A DNA stretch of 64,000 nt, taken from NCBI RefSeq assembly GCF_014647895.1, contig NZ_BMQB01000014.1:49218-113217 (forward strand), in the 5' to 3' direction. Position 1 is the stretch's first letter. The number at the start of each line of letters is the position of its first letter. The notes under the pieces were generated by a model that saw nothing but the letters and a program-made list of their open reading frames with translations, was not told the origin of the DNA and did no database searches. Positions 18,109 through 27,391 of this stretch are shown here, in pieces. The position numbers and the translations under genes are program-made. Source of the DNA: Pilimelia anulata. GTDB lineage: Bacteria; Actinomycetota; Actinomycetes; Mycobacteriales; Micromonosporaceae.

Positions 18109-18684
18109 ATGCGCAGGCGTGACGTGCTCCGGATCGCCGCCGCCGGACTGACCGCCGCGGTCGCCGGCGTCACCTTCATCGCCCCCTCGGCCTCGGCACA
18201 GAACACCAGCGCCGCGCCCGCCGCGGTGCGCGTGATCAAGTACGACCCGAAGGGCGCCGGCAAGTACACCGACGTCGTCAACCAGGCCGCCGAGGTCTGG
18301 AACAAGCACGTACCCGAGATCAAGCTGGAGATCGGCTCGCCGCCCTCCATCACGTTCACCACCGGCTCCGGCTGGCCGAACACCCAGATGCAGGGCTTCG
18401 GCCGCGGGGTCATCCACATGGGCAACCAGGCGATCGACCCGGGCCCACAGGGCGGTCACGACCCGCTGCGGGTGGCCGTACACGAGTTCGGCCACGCGCT
18501 CTCCCTGCCCGACTACCGGCAGAAGCCGTGCGAGTGGGTGATGTCGGGCAGCGCCCACCCGAACACCTGCCGCCACTCGGAGCCGGCACCGGAGGAGGCG
18601 GCCGAGGTGAAGCGCAAGGCCGGCGGCGGCGTCCCGGTGGCCCCGCACCACTTCACCCACGACGAGTACTCCTACCAGCACTGA
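18109..18684 (+). CDS. Secreted snapalysin-family (M7) zinc metalloprotease
   Basis: 191 residues. The twin-arginine-like start M-R-R-R-D-V-L-R-I-A-A-A-G-L suggests Tat or Sec export. The zinc motif is H125-E-F-G-H129-x-x-x-x-P-D135 (HEFGHALSLPD), the extended HExxHxxxxxD signature that defines snapalysins, the smallest metalloproteases known. A C-W-V-M-S-G Met-turn-like segment follows (EWVMSGSA). These enzymes prefer cleavage before aromatic residues. The transcript ends at the hairpin 18692-18738. Confidence 0.92.
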   Translation: MRRRDVLRIAAAGLTAAVAGVTFIAPSASAQNTSAAPAAVRVIKYDPKGAGKYTDVVNQAAEVWNKHVPEIKLEIGSPPSITFTTGSGWPNTQMQGFGRGVIHMGNQAIDPGPQGGHDPLRVAVHEFGHALSLPDYRQKPCEWVMSGSAHPNTCRHSEPAPEEAAEVKRKAGGGVPVAPHHFTHDEYSYQH

Positions 18685-18691
18685 ACCCTTC

Positions 18692-18738
18692 GAAATGGGG
18701 TGAGGGGCGGCGCTAAGCGCCGCCCCTCACCCCATTTC
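18692..18738 (+). terminator. Long perfect terminator hairpin
   Basis: 22-23 bp perfect stem (arms 18692-18714 and 18716-18738, centred on CTAAG), 7 bases after the snapalysin stop. It begins and ends with A/T runs, so it can work in both directions. Confidence 0.88.
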
Positions 18739-18741
18739 ACG

Positions 18742-19040
18742 GTCGTCGTGCTCGACCTGCCGTTGCGCACGTGCCTGCGCGGGCTCGCCGCGCGCCGGCT
18801 GCGGCACCCGCGGCCGGCACCGTGACGGCGTGCACGACCACCTCACGTGGTTCTTCGTCCGCTACGTCCTCGGGTACCGGCGCACGACCCGCGACCGCGT
18901 CGACCGCCTCGTCGCCGGGCACGAGGGGCACGAGGGGCACCCGGACGTCGTGCGGCTCACCGGCCGCCGGCAGGCCGACGCCCTCGTCCACCGCCTCCGC
19001 CGCGACGCCGGCAACCCCGCCGGCAACCCCGCCGGAGCGA
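18742..19040 (+). pseudogene. Remnant of AAA/adenylate-kinase-like P-loop kinase (C-terminal part)
   Basis: Frame 1 from 18742 reads VVVLDLPLRTCLRGLAARRL and stops at 18822; frame 2, one base off, continues RDGVHDHLTWFFVRYVLGYR and ends in ...LVHRLRRDAGN near 19025 with almost pure G/C third positions. Together they match the C-terminal half of small P-loop kinases annotated as 'AAA family ATPase' or DNA topology modulation protein, which carry L-D-L-P-x-x-x-C-L-R and T-W-x-F-L-R-Y-V-x-x-Y-R-R. The P-loop half is absent and there is no own stop. A truncated, frameshifted relic is the best reading. Confidence 0.5.
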
Positions 19041-19180
19041 CCCGACCGCGACAGCCGAGTGCCGACCACACCGGGCCGACCACACCGGGCCGACCACGGC
19101 GCCGGCCGCCCGCGGCGCCGGGGGGAATGCGAGCGCGGCCCGGTCGGGAACGACCGGGCCGCGCCACCGCGTGCCGGGGA

Positions 19181-20506
19181 TCAGGTACCCGGCGGGAACG
19201 GACCCGTGCCCGCGCCCACGGCCGGGCCGGTGGGCTTGAGCAGGTACAGGCCGATGCCCATGTTGCCGACCGGGATGGCGCCGTTGCGCAGCGGGCGCAG
19301 GATCATCCAGGTGTTGCCCATGCCGCTGTCCACCGTCGGGGCGGTGTCGAAGAAGCCGACGTCGACGATCTTCCCCGCCGGGATCTGGCTCGCGTCGCGG
19401 ATGCGCAGGCCGGCCGAGTAGGACGCCTGGTACGCCCGGTTGCCGACGGTGTAGCAGTTGTGGTTGACGGCCTTGTGCGCGTCCTTGGCGTTGGTCACGA
19501 ACTTCGGCGCGTCGAGCTTCTCGATGTTGAAGATGATGTTCCAGCTACCACTCGCGGTGGACGCCGTCTCGTCGTTGATGTTGAGGAACTTCATGTCCTC
19601 GGTGAAGCAGCCCTGGTGGGTGAAGCTGGCCCCGGTGTAGCTCGTCTTCGACAGCACCTTGATGCTCGACTTGTCGGTGACGTCGAGGACCGAGAGCGTG
19701 TGGCCCTGGCCGGTGAAGTTGAACGCGATCTCCTTGCCGGTGTACCGCGTGTCCGGGCCGTTGTAGTTCCAGACCAGCGCCTCGTGCGAGTAGACCTCGG
19801 ACGAGTAGCAGGCGACCTGCTTCATGTTCTTGGGGTCCCTGATGTCGATGATCGTCAGACCCTTGTTGCAGCTACTGGCGCCGGACGCGTACAGGAAGCC
19901 GGTCTTCTGGTTGATCCAGAGCGTGTGGCTGTTGGTGAGGCCCTTGTAGTGCGCGTCCTCCTTGAAGGTCTGCGGGCTGGTGACGCCGCGCAGCTTTTCG
20001 AGGTTGAACGCCTGGATGCCGTTGTTGACCGAGTCCTTGCCGGTGAACATCCAGTTCTTGTACACCCGCACGTCGGTCCAGACGGCCTTGACGCCGTTGT
20101 ACGAGGGCAGGTTGCCGACGTAGACGGGCTTGAGCGGGTCGGTGACCTTGACGAACGAGATGCCGTTGTCCCGGCCGAACAGGACGTACTCGTCCTTGGT
20201 CTGCTCGTCGTACCACTCCCACATGCTCGACGAGCTGTTGCTGCCGCCGATCGTGTTCTGCGGGGTGAAGCTGAGCAGCTCGACGTTCTTGCACGGGTAC
20301 TTCTCGATCATGCCGTTGGTGCAGGCCACCGGGCCCCGGATGGCCTGCGGGGCCGCCCAGCCGGGGCTGTACGCCTTGAGGACGGCGGCGGCCTCGGCCC
20401 TGCCTTCCTCGGACTTGGTGTCGTGGGCCGCGGCGGGGCCGGCGGCCGCGACGGCCAGGGCGATCGCGCCGAGCACGACGCCGAGGTTTCGGGTTCTCAT
20501 GTCCAT
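19181..20506 (-). CDS. Secreted LVIVD-repeat beta-propeller protein
   Basis: 441 residues from the ATG at 20506, which has AGGAG nine bases upstream; the long frame above it overlaps the promoter and is excluded. A signal peptide (LGVVLGAIALAVAAAGPAAA) leads into LVIVD-type repeats. Each blade holds a pattern such as GISFVKVTDPLKPVYVGNLP, GLTIIDIRDPKNMKQVACY and TLSVLDVTDKSSIKVLSKT. Such propellers are surface or secreted and of unknown ligand. Codon use is less extreme (more A/T at position 3 around N, S and K residues) than in its neighbours. It is monocistronic with a good promoter at 20708-20736. Confidence 0.85.
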   Translation of the reverse strand: MDMRTRNLGVVLGAIALAVAAAGPAAAHDTKSEEGRAEAAAVLKAYSPGWAAPQAIRGPVACTNGMIEKYPCKNVELLSFTPQNTIGGSNSSSSMWEWYDEQTKDEYVLFGRDNGISFVKVTDPLKPVYVGNLPSYNGVKAVWTDVRVYKNWMFTGKDSVNNGIQAFNLEKLRGVTSPQTFKEDAHYKGLTNSHTLWINQKTGFLYASGASSCNKGLTIIDIRDPKNMKQVACYSSEVYSHEALVWNYNGPDTRYTGKEIAFNFTGQGHTLSVLDVTDKSSIKVLSKTSYTGASFTHQGCFTEDMKFLNINDETASTASGSWNIIFNIEKLDAPKFVTNAKDAHKAVNHNCYTVGNRAYQASYSAGLRIRDASQIPAGKIVDVGFFDTAPTVDSGMGNTWMILRPLRNGAIPVGNMGIGLYLLKPTGPAVGAGTGPFPPGT

Positions 20507-20707
20507 GAGCGGGGACTCCTGTCCGGGCGTCCGCCATGCTTGTGGGGGGCGGGGCGGGGCGCCCTGAAGGTCTGTGGTCCGGGCGTGGGTGGGGGAGTGG
20601 GCGCACGGCCCGTCGGGACGCGGGGCACCGAGGGCTGTGTGGGGGACGACCCTCGGCTGTCGGGGTGGCCACAGCATGCGGGCTGTGGCGGGCATTACAT
20701 AGACAGC

Positions 20708-20736
20708 AGTTAATAGCAGACCGACCGGCGCGTCAA
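20708..20736 (-). promoter_or_regulatory. Sigma-70-type promoter of LVIVD gene
   Basis: On the minus strand TTGACG (20736-20731), 17-bp spacer, TTAACT (20713-20708). Both hexamers are close to consensus; it lies about 200 bases before the start codon, so the transcript would have a long leader. Confidence 0.6.
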
Positions 20737-20891
20737 CCTGCAGGTCAGCCGATCGGCCCATCCGTATTCATCGATTCGCCGGGCGCATGCCGGACCGCTC
20801 GGCGGCGCCCCGGCGCGGTCCGGTGCCGGGTTCGACACTGGTAGCGGCGGGGCGGGCGGACGTTCGACGGATGTCGGCCGCGAAACGCGGC

Positions 20892-20924
20892 GGGCGCCGG
20901 AGGGCGGTTGCCCCTCCGGCGCCC
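20892..20924 (-). terminator. Hairpin terminator after fibronectin-type surface gene
   Basis: GGGCGCCGGAGGG / CCCTCCGGCGCCC, 13-bp perfect stem with a 7-nt loop, 46 bases beyond the stop of the gene at 20970. Confidence 0.75.
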
Positions 20925-20969
20925 GTCAGCGCCCGCCGGTGCCGCCCGCGGGCGGCCCGGAGTGCCCGG

Positions 20970-23900
20970 TCAGTCGAGCGCGCTGCGCCGCCGCAGCCAG
21001 CCGGCCGCCGCGTACAGGCCGAGCCCGGCCAGCAGCCAGCCGGCCCCGACCGCGACCAGCTCCCCGACGTACCGGGTGCTGGTCACGGGCAGCTCGTCGG
21101 CCGTCGCCGCCCCGGCGACCGTGACGACCAGCTTCATCGAGTGCGGGTTGCCGTCCGGGTCGACGCCCGAGGCGATGATCGTGTGGACGCCCGCCGCGAG
21201 CGACGTCGGCACGATGACCGCCTTGCGGAAGCTGCCCGAGCCGTTGGCCACCGCGTTGCCCAGGACCACCGGCGCCGAGTAGAGCGTGATCGACACCGTG
21301 GAGTAGGGCGCGAAGCCCTCGCCGAGCACCACGATCTCCTGGCCCGGTTCGGCGGTGGAGATGTCGCCGTCCTCGGTGGTGAGCAGCAGCGTGGTCTCCG
21401 GCGGCGTGGTGGGCACGGCCGGCGCGGTCGGGATCGCGGCGTTGGACGCCGCCGACGGCACCGAGTTCATCCCGCTGGCGTGCGCCACGACCGTGACCGT
21501 GTACGACGTGCCGGCCACGCCGCCCAGCACGCAGTCGTGCTCGTCGCCGTCGGCGGTGCAGGTCGCGAGGCCGGGCGAGGCGTACGCGGTGTACCCGGTG
21601 ATCGGCACGCCGTTGTCGTGCGGCGCCGACCAGGTGACCGCCAGCGACGAGGTCTGGCCGAAGATGGCCACCTCCTCCGGCGGCAGCGGCGTACCGGGCA
21701 CGACGCTGGCCGGCGCGGAGGCCGGGCCGTTGCCGCGGGTGTTCACCGCCCGCACCCGCACCTCGTACGAGACGCCGTTCATCAGGTTCGTCAGCGTCGC
21801 GACCCGGGTGCCGCCGGCGCCGGCGGTGGTGGCCGACGTGGCCCAGGTGGTGCCGCCGTCGGTGGAGAACTCGTACCCGGCGATCGTCGCGCCGCCGTCG
21901 CTGGCCGGCGGGGTGAAGGTGACCTCCGCGGTGTTGTTGCCCGCGGCGGCGCTGACGCCGGTCGGGGCGCCGGGCACCGTGGACGGGGTGCCGGGCTCCG
22001 CGGCCGAGGCCGTGCCGGCGCCGACGCCGTTCACCGCGCGCACCCGGACCTGGTACGTCGTCCCGTTGGTCAGGCCCGTGACGGTGGCGGTGCGGGTGCC
22101 GCCGTTGCCGGCCGCGGTGGTGACCGTCGACCAGGTCGCCCCGTTGTCCGTGGACACCTGGTAGCTGGTGATCGCGTTGCCGCCGTTGTTGCCCGGCGGG
22201 GTGAAGGTGAGGTCCAGGCTGCTGTCGCCGCGGACCACGCCGAGCTGGGTCGGCTGGCCCGGCGTGGTGGCCGGGGTGACCGTCTGGCCGCCGCTGGCGC
22301 CGCCGTTGCCGGCCGCGTTCACGGCGCGGACGACGAACGTGTACGGCGTGCCGTTGGTCAGGCTCGACACCGTGCCGACCCGGGTCCCGCCGGTGCCCGC
22401 GCTGGTGGTCAGCGTGTGCCAGGTGCTGCCGCTGTCGGTGCTGTACTGGTACCCGGTGATCGGGCTGCCGCCGGTGCTCGGCGGGGTGAGGACCAGCTCC
22501 GCCGTGGTGTCGCCGGGGTTGGCCGTCTGGAGGGTGGGCGCGCCGGGCACGGTCCGCGGGGTGCCGTTGATCGGCCCGACCGCGGCACCGTCGCCGTTGG
22601 CGTTGACCGCGCGGACCCGGATGCCGTACGTGGTGCCGTTGGTCAGGCTGCTCACCGTACCGGTCAGCGGGTTGGTGCCGGCCGTGGTGAGCGTGGTCCA
22701 GGTGCCGCCGTCGACCGAGACCTCGTACCGGATGATGCCGCCGCCGCCCGCGGGCGGGAAGCTGAGGTCCAGCGCCCCGTTGGCCGGCGTGACGGTGAGG
22801 CTCGCCGGCGCGGTCGGCGGGCCCGGCGCCGCCGGCGTGACCTGCGCCGACGGTGCGCTGTTCGCGGACCGGCCGGTGGCCCCGCCGTTGTTGGTGCCGG
22901 TGACCGTGAACGTGTACGCCTGCCCGTTGGTGAGGCCGGTGACCTCGCAGGTGGTGGCGCCGCTGGTGCTGCACGTGTGGTTGCCGGGGTTGGACGTCAC
23001 CGTGTAGTTGGTGATCGGCTTGCCGCCGTGGGTGGCCGAGCCGGTCCAGCTCACGGCCACCTTGGTGTCGCCCGCGACGCCGGTGACCACGGTCGGTGCC
23101 GGCGGGACGGTGCTGACGGCCAGGCCGATCGGGCTGTTCAGGCCGGTGACGATCGCGGACGCGTTGCCGCCGGGGAAGTCCGGCGCCATCTTGTAGACGC
23201 TGGAGCTGCCGTTGCTGCTGGCGAAGAGGTTGCCGCCGCCGTCGATGGCCAGGCCCCAGGAGTACTGGATGCCGGTGGCGAACGTCGTCTTGGTGCCGTC
23301 GGTCGCGATCCGGTACACGCTGTACGCGGTGGCGCTGGTGACGTACACGACGCCGTTGGAGTCGGCGACGATGCCGGTCGGGAAGGCGATGCCGGTGGCG
23401 TAGACGCTCACGACGCCGCCGCTGGTCACCTTGATGATCCGGTTGCGGGTGTAGTCGGAGACGAAGACGTTGTCGCTCGGGTCGACCGCGATGCCGTACG
23501 GGGTGACGCCCCCGCTGACGGTGATCGTCGACTGCACGCCGTTGACGACCTTGAGCAACTGGTTGCCCTGGCCGACGTAGATCGTGCCGTTCGAGTCGAT
23601 GTTCACGGCGTTCGGGTAGCTGAGCCCGGTGACGGCGGTGGTCTGGGTGCCGTCGGCGGCGATCCGGACGATCCGGTTGTTGCCCGCGTCCGCGATGTAC
23701 AGCGAACCGTCGCTCGCGCGGGTCAACTGGTACGGGTCGCTCAGGCCGCTGCCGACGTTGGTCTCGCCGCCGCCGGCGGCGATCCGCAGCAGCGTGGAGT
23801 TGTACTGCCCGACGATGTACAGGTCGGTGTTCGGATCGGAGCCGGTGGCCGCGGCGGCGGGCGTGGCCGACCCCCAGGACACGAGCGCGCCGGTCGCCAG

Positions 23901-24008
23901 GGTCAGGACGACGACCGCGGCGACCCGCCGGCAGGCCGCCCATGCGGCGGCGACCCGGCGGCGGCCGGGCGGAGTGTGTGAACTGTGGGCAGTGTGAATC
24001 GCGTGCAC
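20970..24008 (-). CDS. Large cell-surface protein: NHL propeller, about seven Fn3 domains, IPT-like domain, LPxT anchor
   Basis: About 1012 residues from GTG 24008; a TTG at 24044 in the same frame is possible but weak. After a signal sequence (AAVVVLTLATGALVSWGSA) residues 50-310 are an NHL/SMP-30-type propeller with repeats like VDPSDNVFVSDYTRNRIIKV. Then come about seven fibronectin type III modules, recognisable by I-T-x-Y and L-x-N-G-T-x-Y-x-x-R-V-R-A-V-N. Residues near 880-960 form an IPT/Ig-like module (EIVVLGEGFAPYSTVSITLY). The tail is LPVTS (about 973), a hydrophobic helix and RRR, a sortase-like signal with S instead of G. The last two modules are nearly duplicated in the protein at 32738-34378. 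Probably adhesion or cell-wall scaffold. Confidence 0.82.
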   Translation of the reverse strand: MHAIHTAHSSHTPPGRRRVAAAWAACRRVAAVVVLTLATGALVSWGSATPAAAATGSDPNTDLYIVGQYNSTLLRIAAGGGETNVGSGLSDPYQLTRASDGSLYIADAGNNRIVRIAADGTQTTAVTGLSYPNAVNIDSNGTIYVGQGNQLLKVVNGVQSTITVSGGVTPYGIAVDPSDNVFVSDYTRNRIIKVTSGGVVSVYATGIAFPTGIVADSNGVVYVTSATAYSVYRIATDGTKTTFATGIQYSWGLAIDGGGNLFASSNGSSSVYKMAPDFPGGNASAIVTGLNSPIGLAVSTVPPAPTVVTGVAGDTKVAVSWTGSATHGGKPITNYTVTSNPGNHTCSTSGATTCEVTGLTNGQAYTFTVTGTNNGGATGRSANSAPSAQVTPAAPGPPTAPASLTVTPANGALDLSFPPAGGGGIIRYEVSVDGGTWTTLTTAGTNPLTGTVSSLTNGTTYGIRVRAVNANGDGAAVGPINGTPRTVPGAPTLQTANPGDTTAELVLTPPSTGGSPITGYQYSTDSGSTWHTLTTSAGTGGTRVGTVSSLTNGTPYTFVVRAVNAAGNGGASGGQTVTPATTPGQPTQLGVVRGDSSLDLTFTPPGNNGGNAITSYQVSTDNGATWSTVTTAAGNGGTRTATVTGLTNGTTYQVRVRAVNGVGAGTASAAEPGTPSTVPGAPTGVSAAAGNNTAEVTFTPPASDGGATIAGYEFSTDGGTTWATSATTAGAGGTRVATLTNLMNGVSYEVRVRAVNTRGNGPASAPASVVPGTPLPPEEVAIFGQTSSLAVTWSAPHDNGVPITGYTAYASPGLATCTADGDEHDCVLGGVAGTSYTVTVVAHASGMNSVPSAASNAAIPTAPAVPTTPPETTLLLTTEDGDISTAEPGQEIVVLGEGFAPYSTVSITLYSAPVVLGNAVANGSGSFRKAVIVPTSLAAGVHTIIASGVDPDGNPHSMKLVVTVAGAATADELPVTSTRYVGELVAVGAGWLLAGLGLYAAAGWLRRRSALD

Positions 24009-24122
24009 CGTGGGACCCCCGTACCTGACAGTGACTCCCGACAATGTAGCGAACCAACGCCTGATATGCGCAGCTTCATACCATTTGTGACTCGGGAGTG
24101 GCTCTCGGGCGACGGGCCGGGA

Positions 24123-24806
24123 TCAGTCGCGGATTCGGATCCCGAGAGCACCGGCGAGGGTGTACGAGAGGGCGATCAGGTCGTGGCTGTCGATGGTCGC
24201 GCCGGCGAAATGGGCGATGCCGTCGATGTCGGCGAGCGTGCAGCGGGAGAATTCCGCGCCGGCGAGCCGCGCCTCCGGGAATCGGGCGCCGGTCAGGTCG
24301 CAGCCGACGAACCGGGCGCCGCCGAGGTGCGCGCCGGTGAAGTCCGCCCCGGTGAGGACGCAGTCGTCGAACAGGACGGCGTGGAACGAGGTGAACCGGA
24401 ACGACGCCAGGTCGATCCGCGACTCGGCGACGGTGACGTCGCGCAGGCCGCCGTCGACCCAGTGCAGCCCGGTGAGCCGGAGCCCGGTCAGCCGCGTGCG
24501 CAGCAGGGTCGACCCGGTGGTCCGCAGGTTCGCCCAGTCGGCCCGTTCGGCGACGCAGTCGGTGAACCGCGACCGGTCCAGCACGGTCCCCGCCAGGTCG
24601 GTGCGGGCCAGCCGGCACTCCGTCCAGTGCACGCCGCCGGTGCGGCGGCCGGTGAGGTCGACGCCGGTGAAGTCGACCCGGTCGAACGACGCCCCGTGAT
24701 CGAGGTCGTGCTCGGGCAGCACCGCCGGGGTGTACGCGGCGGGGATGCCGGGCGGCAGCGGGGGCCGCCAGCGCGGGGTGCCGCGCCGCGGGGAACGCAC
24801 GACCAT
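24123..24806 (-). CDS. Pentapeptide-repeat protein
   Basis: 227 residues from ATG 24806. From about residue 35 to 195 there are loosely regular A(D/N)LxX repeats, for example FDRVDFTGVDLTG, RLARTDLAGTVLDRSRF, CVLTGADFTGAHLGGARF and CDLTGARFPEARLAGAEF. They should form a right-handed quadrilateral beta-helix. The C-terminus (DSHDLIALSYTLAGALGI) closes the fold with a helix. Some such proteins mimic DNA and protect gyrase; most have no known role. No partner nearby. Confidence 0.87.
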   Translation of the reverse strand: MVVRSPRRGTPRWRPPLPPGIPAAYTPAVLPEHDLDHGASFDRVDFTGVDLTGRRTGGVHWTECRLARTDLAGTVLDRSRFTDCVAERADWANLRTTGSTLLRTRLTGLRLTGLHWVDGGLRDVTVAESRIDLASFRFTSFHAVLFDDCVLTGADFTGAHLGGARFVGCDLTGARFPEARLAGAEFSRCTLADIDGIAHFAGATIDSHDLIALSYTLAGALGIRIRD

Positions 24807-25011
24807 GCCCCCACCGTAGCCAGCCCCGCCCCGGGCCGGCCGCCGGGTCGGGATCGCCCGCCCCACCGGGGCGGGTCAGGAGATGGCCCCCATGGCGCAG
24901 AACCCCGCCGGGTCGGGGCCGTCGACCGGCTCCGGCGCGAGGCCGAGCGCGCGTACCTCACCCGCCGCCGCGACCAGCCCGGCGGCTCGTGATCCCCCGC
25001 GGCGACGCCCG

Positions 25012-25848
25012 TCAGCGCATCGGCACGCCGACCGGCGCGGTGCGGAACGGCCCGCCGACGTACGCGTGCACCGGGTCGGCGGGGTCGGGCTCGCCGAACC
25101 GGGCGACCAGCTCCGCCGCGTACGCCTCGGAGTCGTCGCGCGGGGTGAAGCCGAGCGCCGCCATCCCGCCCAGCGACCACCACCGCCGCGTGTTCGCCGA
25201 CAGGCCCCAGACCACCCGGCAGAGCGGGCCGGGCGCGCGCAGCGCGGCGTCCACCAGCCCGGCGCAGTCGTCCGGGCTCAGCCAGCCGGGCAGCGCCACC
25301 GTGTCGGCGGGGTACTCCCGGCAGGTGCCGATCCGCAGCGAGACCACGTCCAGGCCGTACCGGTCGTGGTACAGCGCGCCGAGCGCCTCGCCGGCCGCCT
25401 TGCTCCAGCCGTAGAGGGTGTCGGGCCGCGCCGGCAGGTCGTCGGGCAGCCCGCCGGGCGGGGCGTCGGCGCGGCGGTAGCAGCCGGCGGCGTGGTTGCT
25501 GGACGCGAGCACGACCCGCCGCACCCCGACGTCCACGCAGCCCTGCAGGACGTTCCGGGTGCCCGCGACGTTGACGTCCAGCAGCCGGTCGAACGCGTCC
25601 TCCCCGCTGATCCCGGCCAGGTGGACGACGGCGTCCACGCCCGCGAGCGCGGCGGCGACGGAGGACGGGTCGGTGATGTCGACCGCGGCGACCTCCTCGC
25701 CCGGGCCGGGCCCGGCGAGGGCGGCGGGGAGGTCCGCTGTGCGCAGCCGCCAGCCGTACCCCGGCAGGCGGGGGCGCAGCAGGTGCCCGACCTGCCCGGC
25801 GGCGCCGGTGACGAGCAGCCGCCCGGATCCGTACCGCTCCGACGCCAT
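25012..25848 (-). CDS. NAD-dependent SDR, uronate-dehydrogenase-like
   Basis: 278 residues of the extended/atypical short-chain dehydrogenase family. The Rossmann motif is T-G-A-A-G-Q-V-G near residue 14 and the catalytic Y-x-x-x-K is L-Y-G-W-S-K. The segments S-S-N-H, P-A-R-P-D-x-L-Y-G-x-S-K and C-R-V-V-W-G-L-S-A-N-x-R-R-W-W match what I know of uronate dehydrogenases, which oxidise glucuronate or galacturonate to aldaric acid lactones. That would fit with a polysaccharide lyase in the region, but the two are not linked. Start is the ATG at 25848. Confidence 0.75.
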   Translation of the reverse strand: MASERYGSGRLLVTGAAGQVGHLLRPRLPGYGWRLRTADLPAALAGPGPGEEVAAVDITDPSSVAAALAGVDAVVHLAGISGEDAFDRLLDVNVAGTRNVLQGCVDVGVRRVVLASSNHAAGCYRRADAPPGGLPDDLPARPDTLYGWSKAAGEALGALYHDRYGLDVVSLRIGTCREYPADTVALPGWLSPDDCAGLVDAALRAPGPLCRVVWGLSANTRRWWSLGGMAALGFTPRDDSEAYAAELVARFGEPDPADPVHAYVGGPFRTAPVGVPMR

Positions 25849-26007
25849 CGCGACCCCCCGACCGGGTGCCGCGGCCCGGACGGCGCGGCGCTCCCACGAT
25901 CGTCCCGCCGACCCGCCGGCCGGCGCGAACCGGGGTCGCCCGCCGCTGCCGTTTGACAGCGGCCGGCGCGGGCTGTGGTGGGTTCGGTCGGCCGGTAGGT
26001 TGTCGGT

Positions 26008-27384
26008 ATGTCGCGGATCGAGACTGAGCTGCTGCCCGGTACCCGACGCGCGCTGCTGCACCGGCTGGCCACCGGCCAGGTGCAGGGGCGGGCCCCCTCG
26101 GTCGTCGCCGCGGTGGTGCGCGGCGGCCGTCCGGTGTGGCTGGACGGCCGGGGCGGCGTGGACGGCCGGGTGCCGGACGGCGACGTCCAGTACCGGATCG
26201 GCTCGATCACCAAGACGTTCGTCACCGTGCTGGTCCTGCGGCTGCGGGACGAGGGCCTGCTCTCCCTCGCCGACCCGCTGGACGCGCACCTGCCCGGTAC
26301 CAGCGCGGGCCGGGCCACGATCGGCGCCCTGCTGGCGCACACCAGCGGCCTGGCCGCCGAGACGCCCGGCCCGTGGTGGGAGCGCACGCCCGGCGCCCTG
26401 CGCCCGGAGCTGGCCGACCTGTTCGGCGCCGGCGCCATGGTGCACCCGCCCGGCGAGCGGCACCACTACTCCAACCCCGGCTACGCGCTGCTCGGTGCCC
26501 TGGTCGAGCGGGTGCGCGGCGCGGCGTGGGGCGAGGTGCTGCGGCGCGAGGTACTCGAACCGCTCGGGATGACCCGGACCACGCTGGCGCCGGTCGCGCC
26601 GCACGCGGCGGGCTGGGCGGTGCACCCGTGGGCGGACGTGCTGCTGCCGGAGCCGGCCGTGGACACCGGCCGGATGGCCCCCGCCGGGCAGCTCTGGTCG
26701 ACGGCGACGGACCTGGCCGCGTTCGCCGCGTTCCTGATCGGCGGCCACGGGCGGGTGCTGTCGGCGGACTCCGTCGCGGAGATGCGCACCCCGGCCTGCC
26801 CGCCGGAGGCGGCGGAGTGGGACAGCGGGTACGGGCTCGGCATGGAGCTGCGGCGCCGGGACGGCAGGCTGCTCGCGGGCCACACCGGCTCGATGCCGGG
26901 CTTCCTCGCGACGGTGTGGACGAGCGCCGAGGACGACCTGGGCGCGGTGGTGCTGGGCAACGTGACCGCCGGCCTGGCCGTGGGCGCCCTCGCGGCGGAC
27001 CTGCTGCACACGGTGGCCGAGCGGGAGCCGCGGATCCCGGCGCCGTGGCGCCCGCTGGACGCGGTCGACTCGCTCCTGCTGGACCTCGCCGGACCGTGGT
27101 ACTGGGGCGCGGCCCCCCACGTCCTGCGCCCGATCGCCGACGGCTACCTGGAGTTGGCCATGATGGCGGCGGAGGAGCGGGCCATCCGGCTGCGCCCCAC
27201 CGGCGACGGCGGGTGGGTGGGGCTCAACGGCTACTTCGCCGGCGAGCCGCTGCGGGTCGTGCGCGACGCCGCGGGCGCGGTGAGCCACCTCGACCTCGGT
27301 ACCCACGTCTTCACCCGCGAGCCGTACGGCCCGGCCGCGGCCGTTCCCGGCGGCGTCGACCCGGCCGGCTGGCGGGCCGGCTGA
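26008..27384 (+). CDS. Serine hydrolase of beta-lactamase/class C (S12) family
   Basis: 458 residues. Catalytic motifs of the PBP/class C fold are S66-I-T-K69, Y154-S-N156 and H292-T-G294. The N-terminal 360 residues form the hydrolase domain; the last 90 resemble the lipocalin-like tail common in actinobacterial members. There is no signal peptide, so it is cytoplasmic, which argues against a real beta-lactamase or DD-peptidase and for an esterase or D-amino peptidase. Substrate unknown. Confidence 0.88.
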   Translation: MSRIETELLPGTRRALLHRLATGQVQGRAPSVVAAVVRGGRPVWLDGRGGVDGRVPDGDVQYRIGSITKTFVTVLVLRLRDEGLLSLADPLDAHLPGTSAGRATIGALLAHTSGLAAETPGPWWERTPGALRPELADLFGAGAMVHPPGERHHYSNPGYALLGALVERVRGAAWGEVLRREVLEPLGMTRTTLAPVAPHAAGWAVHPWADVLLPEPAVDTGRMAPAGQLWSTATDLAAFAAFLIGGHGRVLSADSVAEMRTPACPPEAAEWDSGYGLGMELRRRDGRLLAGHTGSMPGFLATVWTSAEDDLGAVVLGNVTAGLAVGALAADLLHTVAEREPRIPAPWRPLDAVDSLLLDLAGPWYWGAAPHVLRPIADGYLELAMMAAEERAIRLRPTGDGGWVGLNGYFAGEPLRVVRDAAGAVSHLDLGTHVFTREPYGPAAAVPGGVDPAGWRAG

Positions 27385-27391
27385 CCGCCGG

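Larger units (their letters stand above)
20507..20969. other. Intergenic region with LVIVD promoter and terminator of the large surface gene
   Basis: Holds the minus-strand promoter at 20708-20736 and the hairpin at 20892-20924. The 200-base leader between promoter and start codon shows no riboswitch-like fold that I can recognise. Confidence 0.5.

Noticed and set aside
20787..23981. Plus-strand open frame of over 1000 codons
   Set aside because: Shadow of the NHL/Fn3 surface gene, composed of repetitive Arg/Val/Gly stretches without domain features.
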